Translations under genes and position numbers: made by a program
Shown here: in pieces, positions 1 to 5,568 of the stretch
Numbering within the stretch: position 1 is the first letter of the stretch
Layout of the letters: the number at the start of each line of letters is the position of its first letter
Source of the DNA: an uncultured Eubacteriales bacterium
Lineage (GTDB): Bacteria; Bacillota; Clostridia; Christensenellales; CAG-917
NCBI GenBank assembly: GCA_900551145.1
Contig: URUQ01000068.1
Coordinates: forward strand, 1 to 6,563
DNA: 6,563 nucleotides
Direction of reading: 5' to 3'
The notes under the pieces: model-generated
Told to the model about the DNA's origin: nothing
The model's database searches: none
What the model saw: only the letters and a program-made list of their open reading frames with translations

Positions 1-48
1 CGAGATAGGAGTCCGTCTCGTGGGCTCGGAGATGTGTATAAGAGACAG
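1..48. other. Nextera i7 sequencing adapter with index (artefact)
   Basis: This is not genomic sequence. Positions 1-6 match the end of the Illumina P7 oligo, 7-14 (AGGAGTCC) match the i7 index I recall as N705, and 15-48 are the Nextera read-2 transposon adapter, ending in the 19-base Tn5 mosaic end at 30-48. Genomic sequence starts at 49. A TAA at 39-41 inside the adapter makes the following gene look as if it starts just downstream, which is false. Confidence 0.98.
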
Positions 49-1976
49 GTGCCAGCAACGCAATTTTTGATAAATTGGGCATAAACAGTTTGTCAAAGAA
101 GAAAAAACACAAAGATAGATCATTCAAACCCACGTCTATGAGTGCCGGTATGGCGTTTGGCCTTTCGTTGAGAAACCTCGTTTCCAAAAAGCGTCGCACG
201 TTCTTTACGATGTTTGCGGGCAGTATAGGCATTATAGGCTTGGGACTCGTGCTTTCCATATCAAACGGCTTCAACGTGTATGTCGAGAAGATGGAAAAAG
301 AGATGTTTTCCAGCGTGCCTTTGGGAATTTATCAATACAACGTGCAAAACTCCGCGATTATGGATATGATGATGAATTTCCAAAATAAAGACGATCCCGG
401 CGCGTTCCCCGATAGCGATAAAATCGGCGTAAACACTGACGGTGGCGGAAGCATAGACAGTTATATCTCGTCTTTTACAAAACCCTTCCTTGAAGGCATA
501 ACCAAGAACGTAATCACCGAAGAGTTTACTCAATATATGAAAGATATGCCCAAAGACAACTATAAGTCGATGAGCATCAATTACGGATTGAGATACAATC
601 TCGTGCGCAAGACCTACGACACAAACGGTAACGTTACGTACGCAGACGTGTCGCAAGCACCCGAACCGATAACCGCGCTCGCAATCGCAACGACGGTGCT
701 CGGTGAAAACGGATTGCAATCCAAGTATTGGCAAGAGCTTGCAAGCGACAAGGATACCATGCTTGAATCGTACGACCTCATCGGCAAAAACAGCCGTTAT
801 CCGCAAAACAAAAACGAGATTTTGCTTTGCGTGGGCAAGGACAACAAGGTATCGCAAGAGTTGCTCAACGAGTTCGGCATCGAACTTTACGAGAAGAACG
901 ACGACGGCACTCCCAAAATGGTGGACGGCAAGCCCGTTTCCCTCGGCACTTCCGATATCTCATACGAGTATTTCATCGGGCAATCGGTCAAGATGATTCT
1001 CAACGACGATTACTACGTCAAGACAGGTGAGAACTCCTACGATACTATGGGGTTTGACAAAAATCCGTCATTGCTCTATTGGTCGGTAAAGGATCAATCG
1101 AGATTGCAATCGCTTTACGGAAACTCCGAAACCGAGCTCAAAATCGTCGGTGTAATCAGACAAAAGAAGGGTGGATATTCTTTCGTAAATTCCGCGCTTT
1201 GCTACACGCCCGAACTTGCGGAATGGGCAATGGACCAAGCGTACAACAGTGAAGTGGCGCGCATCCAACGCACGCTCACACCGCAAGGGGCAACTATTTT
1301 CGGCACGTATGCCGAGATAAACAACTCGGGCTTTACCGATGACAATTTCAGCAGTGAACTTTTAGACATCGTAGGTCAAAAAGTGCTCACGCTCGACTAT
1401 TTTGCAAAAGCGGTCGGCGCGGACAGTGCGGCAAGTTTTATCACAGTGTTCCCCGAGACGTTTGAGCAAAAAGACGCGGCAGTTAAATATATCGAGGCGT
1501 GGGATAAGACCGACATCGGCTACTTCGACGTGTCGGCAATGTTCCTCTACAACATCACCATTATGATTGATCTCGTGTCCGCGATGCTCATAGCGGTTGC
1601 GTCCATTTCACTTGTGGTATCCACCGTCATGATTGGTGTCATCACGTCCAACTCCGTCATCGAGCGTATCCGTGAGATAGGTATTTTGCGCGCAATCGGC
1701 GCACGCAAGCGCGATATTCGCAACGTGTTTATTGCCGAGACCGCAATCATAGGTTTCAGCAGCGGCGTCATAGGTATCCTTGTCACCTATATCCTCTGTC
1801 CGCTTATATCGCTCATAATAAAAGCGGTAACAGGTATCGGCTCACTCCTGCATTTCCACCCCTTGCACGCACTAGCCCTCGTTGCCATCAGTTTGCTTTT
1901 GACGGTCATTTCGGGCATTATTCCCGCGATTAGTGCTTCGCGCAAGAATGTCGTCGATGCTCTCCGCGTGGAGTAA
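49..1976 (+). CDS. ABC transporter permease half, FtsX/MacB type (5' truncated by contig end)
   Basis: This is the C-terminal part of a membrane ABC exporter or lipoprotein/peptide-type transporter, probably an ATPase-permease fusion. The frame is open from the adapter junction (first full codon at 51), giving about 641 residues. A TTG at 75 could serve as a start on paper, but it has no ribosome binding site and the frame continues upstream, so the true start is off the contig. A lysine-rich linker (KKKKHKDR) precedes a first membrane segment at about nt 201-267. A large extracytoplasmic domain follows to about nt 1545. Three further membrane segments lie at about 1548-1635, 1740-1815 and 1862-1937. 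The FtsX signature RIREIGILRAIGARKRDI begins at nt 1665, between TM2 and TM3. In the clostridial fusion type this linker and TM1 follow an N-terminal ABC ATPase, so I infer that one lies to the left; a separate ATPase gene is possible. The substrate is unknown. The gene ends in TAA at 1974-1976. Confidence 0.9.
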
Positions 1977-2005
1977 AACGGCACTAAATTGCGCCTAACT
2001 TTGTC

Positions 2006-2069
2006 AGGTGCGGGCTGGGGCAAAACCCAACGTACTAAATCGTACGTGATTTTGCAACAGCCCGCACCT
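2006..2069. repeat. Long three-stem foldback downstream of the transporter
   Basis: Three collinear inverted repeats are nested. The outer stem is AGGTGCGGGCTG (2006-2017) with CAGCCCGCACCT (2058-2069), 12 bp and perfect. The middle stem is GCAAAA (2020-2025) with TTTTGC (2050-2055). The inner stem is ACGTAC (2030-2035) with GTACGT (2042-2047), closing a six-base loop. It begins 29 bases after the transporter stop. No T tract follows on either strand, so it is not a standard intrinsic terminator, though it could stabilise the mRNA 3' end. It resembles an interspersed foldback repeat or a structured RNA; copy number elsewhere is unknown. Confidence 0.7.
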
Positions 2070-2260
2070 TTCGCGTTATGCATCAATTTATTGCCGTTTT
2101 ATAAAAAACGCACTATTTAGCAAATAACTGCGTTACTGCCGTCCGCCCGTCAACTCATTTACGATTTAGTAAATTAGGGTTGCCCTTCGAACATTCCTTC
2201 CTTGCAATGCGTTTAGCGACGGATTGAAAATCAAATAAATTTGCAACTACGCAATAAAAT

Positions 2261-2295
2261 AGGAACGGGGCGTTGCTTGTGCAACGCCCCGTCCT
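2261..2295. terminator. GC-rich hairpin, weak terminator candidate
   Basis: CGGGGCGTTGC (2266-2276) pairs perfectly with GCAACGCCCCG (2281-2291) around a TTGT loop. AGGA (2261-2264) extends the stem with TCCT (2292-2295) past one bulged A. Only a short interrupted T run follows on the plus strand, and TTCCTATTTTATT on the minus strand, so it may terminate in either direction or be another structured element. The eight-base direct repeat GCAATAAA flanks it at 2251-2258 and 2305-2312. It lies about 285 bases after the transporter gene, which is far for that gene's own terminator. Confidence 0.5.
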
Positions 2296-2558
2296 TTAGG
2301 AGAAGCAATAAAGATATAGGGGGATATGTTTTTTGCTTTTGTAACTTTAATATAACTTGCGATTATTAAACCAAAATGAAAATTTTCGCAAACAAATAGT
2401 TTATTTGCATCAAAATTGGCATTACCGAATCGGTGCAACAGCGATATAATCGTTAAAATAAGAAACGCACGCACATGCGATACGAGTAAAATATGATTTT
2501 CGATAAAACCATAACACAATTTGCAATTTGCAAATGTAAAGAATTTTCAAAAAATCAT

Positions 2559-2587
2559 TTGACAAACAAATGTGTAAATGCTATTAT
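2559..2587 (+). promoter_or_regulatory. Sigma-A-type promoter of the tRNA-Ala/tRNA-Ile operon
   Basis: A perfect -35 box TTGACA (2559-2564) is followed by a 17-base spacer and a -10 box TATTAT (2582-2587). Transcription would begin near 2594, about ten bases before the mature 5' end of tRNA-Ala, as expected for a stable-RNA promoter. A 7-bp inverted repeat, ATGCTAT (2578-2584) with ATAGCAT (2591-2597), straddles the -10 box. Confidence 0.88.
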
Positions 2588-2603
2588 CTTATAGCATTCA
2601 CGT

Positions 2604-2679
2604 GGGGATATAGCTCAGTTGGTAGAGCGCCTGATTTGCATTCAGGAGGTCCTCGGTTCGAATCCGTGTATCTCCACCA
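2604..2679 (+). tRNA. tRNA-Ala (anticodon UGC)
   Basis: This is a complete 76-base cloverleaf with encoded CCA (2677-2679). The acceptor stem pairs GGGGATA with TATCTCC, including the G3:U70 wobble pair that is the alanine identity element. The anticodon stem is CCTGA/TCAGG, with TGC in the loop TTTGCAT. The T loop is TTCGAAT (2657-2663). It is the first gene of the operon. The stretch from C56 (2659) to the CCA is repeated exactly 137 bases downstream. Confidence 0.97.
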
Positions 2680-2816
2680 TAGGTGAAAATACCCGCATTC
2701 CGTTGCGGGCGCAACGCATCACTCCGTGATGTAACCGAGGACAAGTCCTCGCTGACGCTCGCTTCGATATGCAAGCATAAATGCTCGCTATTTTACGAAT
2801 CCGTGTATCTCCACCA
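2659..2816 (+). repeat. tRNA-tail element A: duplicated tRNA-Ala 3' end flanking a hairpin-rich insert
   Basis: The last 21 bases of tRNA-Ala (2659-2679, from C56 of the T loop through CCA) recur identically at 2796-2816. The 116 bases between (2680-2795) are non-coding and full of small hairpins: CCCGCA/TGCGGG or the alternative CGTTGC/GCAACG (2701-2716), CATCAC/GTGATG (2717-2731), CGAGGAC/GTCCTCG (2736-2751), and AGCAT/ATGCT (2774-2785). The right end, CTGACGCT (2752-2759) followed by TCGCTATT (2785-2792) just before the repeat, is shared with element B behind tRNA-Ile. The layout resembles attL/attR around a tiny element inserted in a tRNA T loop. No integrase is present, so mobility is inference. 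Confidence 0.75.
2796..2816 (+). pseudogene. tRNA-Ala 3'-end fragment (C56 to CCA)
   Basis: This is an exact second copy of the last 21 bases of tRNA-Ala, with no matching 5' two-thirds. Homology stops abruptly at C56: the preceding base is A, not the T55 of a tRNA. It ends six bases before tRNA-Ile. It cannot fold as a tRNA. If transcribed with the operon it would leave an internal CCA in the spacer of the precursor. Confidence 0.85.
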
Positions 2817-2822
2817 CACCGA

Positions 2823-2899
2823 TGGATTGTAGCTCAGTAGGTTAGAGCACCACCCTGATAAGGTGGGGGTCGGTGGTTCGAGTCCACTCAATCCAACCA
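2823..2899 (+). tRNA. tRNA-Ile (anticodon GAU)
   Basis: This is a complete 77-base cloverleaf with encoded CCA (2897-2899). The acceptor stem pairs TGGATTG with CAATCCA, the anticodon stem is CCACC/GGTGG with GAT in the loop CTGATAA, and the T loop is TTCGAGT (2877-2883). The T1-A72 end pair is slightly unusual but fully paired. It is co-transcribed with tRNA-Ala and followed at once by a terminator. Ala(UGC) and Ile(GAU) are the pair usually found in rRNA spacers; here they stand alone, with no rRNA sequence in the window. Confidence 0.96.
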
Positions 2900-2924
2900 A
2901 AGCACTCAAAAGAGTGCTTTTTTT
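2899..2924 (+). terminator. Intrinsic terminator of the tRNA operon
   Basis: AAAGCACTC (2899-2907) and GAGTGCTTT (2912-2920) form a stem around an AAAA loop, followed by a run of seven Ts (2918-2924). It begins directly at the CCA end of tRNA-Ile and is a textbook Rho-independent terminator for the Ala-Ile transcript. Confidence 0.93.
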
Positions 2925-3038
2925 GTTGTATTCGTGTCCTTTTGCGTGTTGCCACGCACGCTCCTATCGTCGCACGAACCACCTTTCGGTGCTGACGCTT
3001 TGCTCTTGCAAATGATATTTGCCCGCTTCGCTATTAAA

Positions 3039-3059
3039 CGAGTCCACTCAATCCAACCA
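3039..3059 (+). pseudogene. tRNA-Ile 3'-end fragment (C56 to CCA)
   Basis: This is an exact copy of the last 21 bases of tRNA-Ile, 160 bases downstream of the original and lacking the 5' part of the gene. The preceding base is A rather than T55, so homology begins at C56 as in the tRNA-Ala fragment. A second copy of the operon terminator follows directly. Confidence 0.85.
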
Positions 3060-3084
3060 AAGCACTCAAAAGAGTGCTTTTTTT
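3059..3084 (+). terminator. Duplicate copy of the tRNA-operon terminator
   Basis: This stem-loop and T tract is base-for-base identical to the one at 2899-2924 and belongs to the right-hand copy of element B. It would act as a back-up terminator and also insulate the downstream acyltransferase operon from tRNA read-through. Confidence 0.85.
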
Positions 3085-3107
3085 GTTATGTTCGTGTCCT
3101 TTTGCGT

Positions 3108-3238
3108 ATATGTGGACAAAACATACGCTTGTGTATATGGGCGCGCGCGTATGAGCGCATGCGTGCGCATTATGCGCGCGAGCGATGTCGGACAGCTTGT
3201 AATATAAGTATAAAAACGTGACGGCGAAGGCAAATTGT
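3108..3238. other. Gene-free region with alternating purine/pyrimidine blocks
   Basis: No gene is seen here. Strict purine-pyrimidine alternation runs through 3131-3139, 3141-3153, 3155-3170 and 3171-3180, much of it GC/GT/AT steps of the kind able to form Z-DNA. Small hairpins overlap: GCGCA-TGCG-TGCGC (3155-3168) and GCGCA-TTA-TGCGC (3165-3177). An imperfect stem pairs GCGTATATGT (3104-3113) with ACATACGC (3121-3128). The short plus-strand frames at 2934-3221 and 3019-3207 run through the terminators and repeats and are not genes. Confidence 0.55.
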
Positions 3239-3267
3239 TTGACGGAAGAGGCTTAAGATGTTAAGAT
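3239..3267 (+). promoter_or_regulatory. Probable promoter of the HTH-acyltransferase operon
   Basis: TTGACG (3239-3244, five of six consensus bases) is followed by a 17-base spacer and TAAGAT (3262-3267, four of six). A start near 3274 would give a leader of about 80 bases before the ATG at 3353. TTAAGAT is tandemly repeated (3253-3259 and 3261-3267), and CTTAA/TTAAG (3252-3265) forms an inverted repeat over the -10 region, a possible operator. No experimental support is visible. Confidence 0.5.
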
Positions 3268-3352
3268 AGTGTCCTGGTAAATGCAATATGTTATCTTTTT
3301 GTATCAATATGTATTTGCACAATGCGAAATAAATTTTCGATGGGAAAAAAGT

Positions 3353-4828
3353 ATGGAGTATTCAAAATCTATAAAACGACTCAGAGAAGACAAGAATCTC
3401 ACGGTTGAAGAGCTTGCAAAACGCTTGTCGCTCGACGTTGAAGAGATTCAAAAAGCCGAAGACGGAGAAGACGTGGATCAAAAGACTTTGGAAGCGATTG
3501 CAAGGTATTTCGGAGTTCAATACGATTCTCTTGTGGAAGGCACGGCGAAGAGCAAGAAGAAGGAGAGTATTTTTGATCCGACCGAGTGGTACAAGCTCGA
3601 CAACGCGGCAAAAGTGTATCCGTCCTCGTCTTCAAACGAATACAGTACGCTTTTCCGCTTTGCGGCGGTGATGAAAGAGAGAGTGGACGGAGAGATTTTG
3701 CAACAAGCACTTGACGATCTCGTGCCGAGATTTCCCACTCTTATGGTCACCATCAAGCGCGGTGCGTTCTGGTACTATTTTGAGAGATTGCCCTTCAAAC
3801 CCAGAGTTGAAAAAGAGAGCCTTTATTCTTTTCAACCCATTCCGCTTGACGGCAAACGCTATCTTTTCAGAGTGGTGTACAGCGATTACAGAATCGGGTG
3901 CGAGTTCTTCCACAGCATAACGGACGGCACGGGAGGATCGACTTTCCTTATGAGCTTGCTTGCAAGATACTACGAAATCAAGACGGGCAAGCGAATCGAA
4001 GACTACAAGAGCGCAAAGGACTATCGCGATTTGCCTACTTCCACCGAGATTGAGGACAGCTTTCAAGTGTATGCCGAAAAGCACGACTATGCAAAACGAA
4101 AGATCAATTTCACCTACATTCCCAAGCTCCCCAAGGCTCGCCACGGCGTGATGACGCACGTGATCACTTCCGCATCAAAGCTCAACCAAAAGGCGAAAGA
4201 ATACGGCGCAACCATCACGGAATACGTGCTCGCAATCATATTCGGCATCATGTTCGATATGCGCAAAAAAGAGGGTAGCAACAAGGATATCAACGCAAGA
4301 GTGCCTGTAAATCTTCGCAAATTCTTCCCGTCAGACACCGTGCGCAACTTCTCGTTCTATCTTGACGTGACGCTCAAAGACAGCGTGGACGGGGGCATCC
4401 AAGCCTATGTGGACGCGGTCAAAGAGTGCTTCAAAGAGCAACTCAACGAAAAGTATCTGCAAGAGAACGTCAATGCAAATATGCGTGAAGAACGCAACAA
4501 ATTTATCGCACTTGTGCCGCTCGCGCTCAAAGATATCGGTCTCAAAATCACAAAATATATCATGGATAACAAAGCCGTTTCTATGGACTTTTCAAACTAC
4601 GGGCGTCTCAATCCGCCCAAAGAATTGTTCGAGATCGTGGATAGGGTGGAGTTTTGTTTGAAGGAGCCGAAGGACTCGGGCTACAAACTTGCCGGTGTTA
4701 CGTTCGGCGACGAGTGCGTGCTGACGTTCTCAAGGACTTTCAAATCTTCACAACTTGAAAAAGAGTTCGTCAGAGCGTTGACGGCAGAAGGTCTCGAAGT
4801 GTACATCGAAACAAACGGAGATAAATAA
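3353..4828 (+). CDS. XRE-type HTH domain fused to alcohol-acetyltransferase/condensation-like acyltransferase
   Basis: The product is 491 residues. I chose ATG 3353 because the HTH starts there and GGGA (3342-3345) lies seven bases upstream. The in-frame ATG at 3281 would add 24 residues without a clear ribosome binding site. Residues 1-62 resemble a Cro/CI-type HTH (SIKRLREDKNLTVEELAKRL, then IARYFGVQYDSL). A short lysine-rich linker follows. From about residue 75 the protein resembles the CAT/condensation-fold acyltransferases often labelled alcohol acetyltransferase, beginning with WYKLDNAAKVYP. The catalytic HxxxDG motif is present as H187-S-I-T-D191-G192, and SNYGR (414-418) matches the family's late motif. 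It probably transfers an acyl group from a thioester to a hydroxyl or amine; the substrate is unknown. It overlaps the next gene by one base. The HTH fusion is odd: the recognition-helix region is very acidic, and the usual Trp of the KWENG-type motif is Ala. Confidence 0.85.
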   Translation: MEYSKSIKRLREDKNLTVEELAKRLSLDVEEIQKAEDGEDVDQKTLEAIARYFGVQYDSLVEGTAKSKKKESIFDPTEWYKLDNAAKVYPSSSSNEYSTLFRFAAVMKERVDGEILQQALDDLVPRFPTLMVTIKRGAFWYYFERLPFKPRVEKESLYSFQPIPLDGKRYLFRVVYSDYRIGCEFFHSITDGTGGSTFLMSLLARYYEIKTGKRIEDYKSAKDYRDLPTSTEIEDSFQVYAEKHDYAKRKINFTYIPKLPKARHGVMTHVITSASKLNQKAKEYGATITEYVLAIIFGIMFDMRKKEGSNKDINARVPVNLRKFFPSDTVRNFSFYLDVTLKDSVDGGIQAYVDAVKECFKEQLNEKYLQENVNANMREERNKFIALVPLALKDIGLKITKYIMDNKAVSMDFSNYGRLNPPKELFEIVDRVEFCLKEPKDSGYKLAGVTFGDECVLTFSRTFKSSQLEKEFVRALTAEGLEVYIETNGDK

Positions 4829-5514
4829 TGAAATATTGTAGACTTTGCAAAACGTATCATCCGGAATATGACGACAACTGCCCCCTTTGCGGCGCAGGAC
4901 TTGTCGAGGCAACGGACAAAACGGACGAGAACTTTGATTTTGCCCCCTACAATGCCAACGAAAAAAGACGCAACGCACGAAAGACTGTCAGAGACGTGTT
5001 TATCGCGCTCTCCGTGCTTACGCTTGTGGGATTGTTGCTCGCATCCGTTATATCCAAGGTGTATTCTATCATTTACATCGGGCTTGCGTCCGTAGGATTT
5101 TTCTGGCTTGTCATCGGTCAATTCGCCTTCTTCCGCACGGATCTTAGGACGTTCTATTACAGATCGACTTTCTGGCTCATTATCCTTGCGATTCTTGTGA
5201 GTTTGCACTTTGGCAAGTTCTACATCGCGCTTTCTTTCGTGATACCTTGCGCGGCAGGCGCGCTTAGCATCGTGACGTTGCTTACCGCGGTTATCACAAA
5301 AAAGTGGTATAGATATGCGTTTCACTCTTTCGTGCTTGCGCTGTTTATGATCGCCTTGTTCCCGCTCAACTATTGCTTGTCTTTGCACTATGCGGGATAC
5401 AATTGGATTGCATCCCTCGCAACGCTCGGCGTCGGACTTGCCGAGATCGCATTCTCGCTTATTTTCGGCAGACAAGTGTTGGGAAGTGAAATCAAAAAGC
5501 GTTTCTTTGTCTGA
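4828..5514 (+). CDS. Zinc-ribbon, six-TM membrane protein (DUF6320-like)
   Basis: The product is 228 residues. ATG 4828 overlaps the previous stop codon (TAATG), and GGAG (4817-4820) sits seven bases upstream, so translational coupling is likely. The N-terminus is a zinc ribbon with C4-x2-C7 and C18-x2-C21. After a charged linker come six predicted membrane segments at about 56-76, 79-100, 114-128, 131-156, 164-184 and 192-213. The end is short and basic (EIKKRFF). From memory this architecture matches DUF6320, a family of unknown function usually encoded next to alcohol-acetyltransferase-like genes, sometimes with an alpha/beta hydrolase; no hydrolase is present here. A role as membrane anchor or partner for the acyltransferase is inference from gene pairing. 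The family call is less certain than the topology. Confidence 0.83.
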   Translation: MKYCRLCKTYHPEYDDNCPLCGAGLVEATDKTDENFDFAPYNANEKRRNARKTVRDVFIALSVLTLVGLLLASVISKVYSIIYIGLASVGFFWLVIGQFAFFRTDLRTFYYRSTFWLIILAILVSLHFGKFYIALSFVIPCAAGALSIVTLLTAVITKKWYRYAFHSFVLALFMIALFPLNYCLSLHYAGYNWIASLATLGVGLAEIAFSLIFGRQVLGSEIKKRFFV

Positions 5515-5568
5515 CGAGGCACAACGGCAAATTTCATATCGGCGGCTTGATTATATTTGTTCTCGCAA

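Larger units (their letters stand above)
1977..2558. other. Gene-free intergenic region with foldbacks
   Basis: I find no convincing gene in these ~580 bases between the transporter and the tRNA promoter. It holds a long foldback at 2006-2069, a small CGTTTT/AAAACG hairpin at 2095-2110, a TTTAC-GATTTA-GTAAA hairpin around 2158-2173, and a GC-rich hairpin at 2261-2295. The rest, from about 2300 to 2558, is AT-rich and includes perfect palindromes GAAAATTTTC (2378-2387) and ATTTGCAAAT (2526-2535). A 90-codon minus-strand open frame at 2247-2519 crosses the hairpin, has no recognisable domain and is not called. I see no clear T-tract terminator directly after the transporter stop codon. Confidence 0.6.
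2879..3107 (+). repeat. tRNA-tail element B: duplicated tRNA-Ile 3' end plus terminator flanking a hairpin-rich insert
   Basis: Positions 2879-2947 recur at 3039-3107, exactly 160 bases on, with two mismatches in 69 bases (2928 and 2930). The repeat starts at C56 of the tRNA-Ile T loop, exactly as in element A, and carries the tRNA tail, the terminator and 23 further bases. The intervening 2948-3038 is non-coding. Hairpins in the element are GCGTG/CACGC (2944-2957, whose left arm lies in the repeat), CACC/GGTG (2980-2991) and GCAAAT/ATTTGC (3008-3022). CTGACGCT (2992-2999) and TCGCTATT (3028-3035) match element A in order and in distance to the repeat. Because the match extends well beyond the tRNA, this copy looks recent or maintained by gene conversion. 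Confidence 0.78.

Noticed and set aside
261..857. 198-codon minus-strand open frame
   Set aside because: It lies antisense within the transporter extracytoplasmic domain and has a His/Val/Arg-rich composition typical of a reversed coding frame.
75..1976. Complete transporter gene starting at TTG 75
   Set aside because: The frame is open upstream to the adapter junction, there is no ribosome binding site, and the ATPase half of a fusion of this type is expected upstream. The only stop before it lies in the adapter.
2247..2519. 90-codon minus-strand open frame in the intergenic region
   Set aside because: It runs through the GC-rich hairpin and AT-rich spacer, has no clear ribosome binding site and resembles no family I know.
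2604..2924. Part of an rRNA operon spacer
   Set aside because: The tRNA-Ala/tRNA-Ile pair is typical of 16S-23S spacers, but it has its own promoter and terminator, and no rRNA sequence lies on either side.
2659..3107. CRISPR-like repeat array
   Set aside because: There are only two pairs of repeats, each pair specific to its own tRNA, with related rather than unique spacers and no cas genes.
3281..3352. Upstream ATG adding 24 residues to the HTH-acyltransferase
   Set aside because: No clear Shine-Dalgarno precedes it, the proposed start of transcription is only a few bases away, and the added residues are not part of the HTH domain.
3632..4159. 175-codon minus-strand open frame
   Set aside because: It is the antisense shadow of the acyltransferase core, including its HxxxDG region, and shows no domain or ribosome binding site.
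4681..5475. 264-codon minus-strand open frame
   Set aside because: It is antisense to the end of the acyltransferase and most of the zinc-ribbon membrane gene, is rich in Arg/Lys/Glu low-complexity sequence, and has no recognisable domain.
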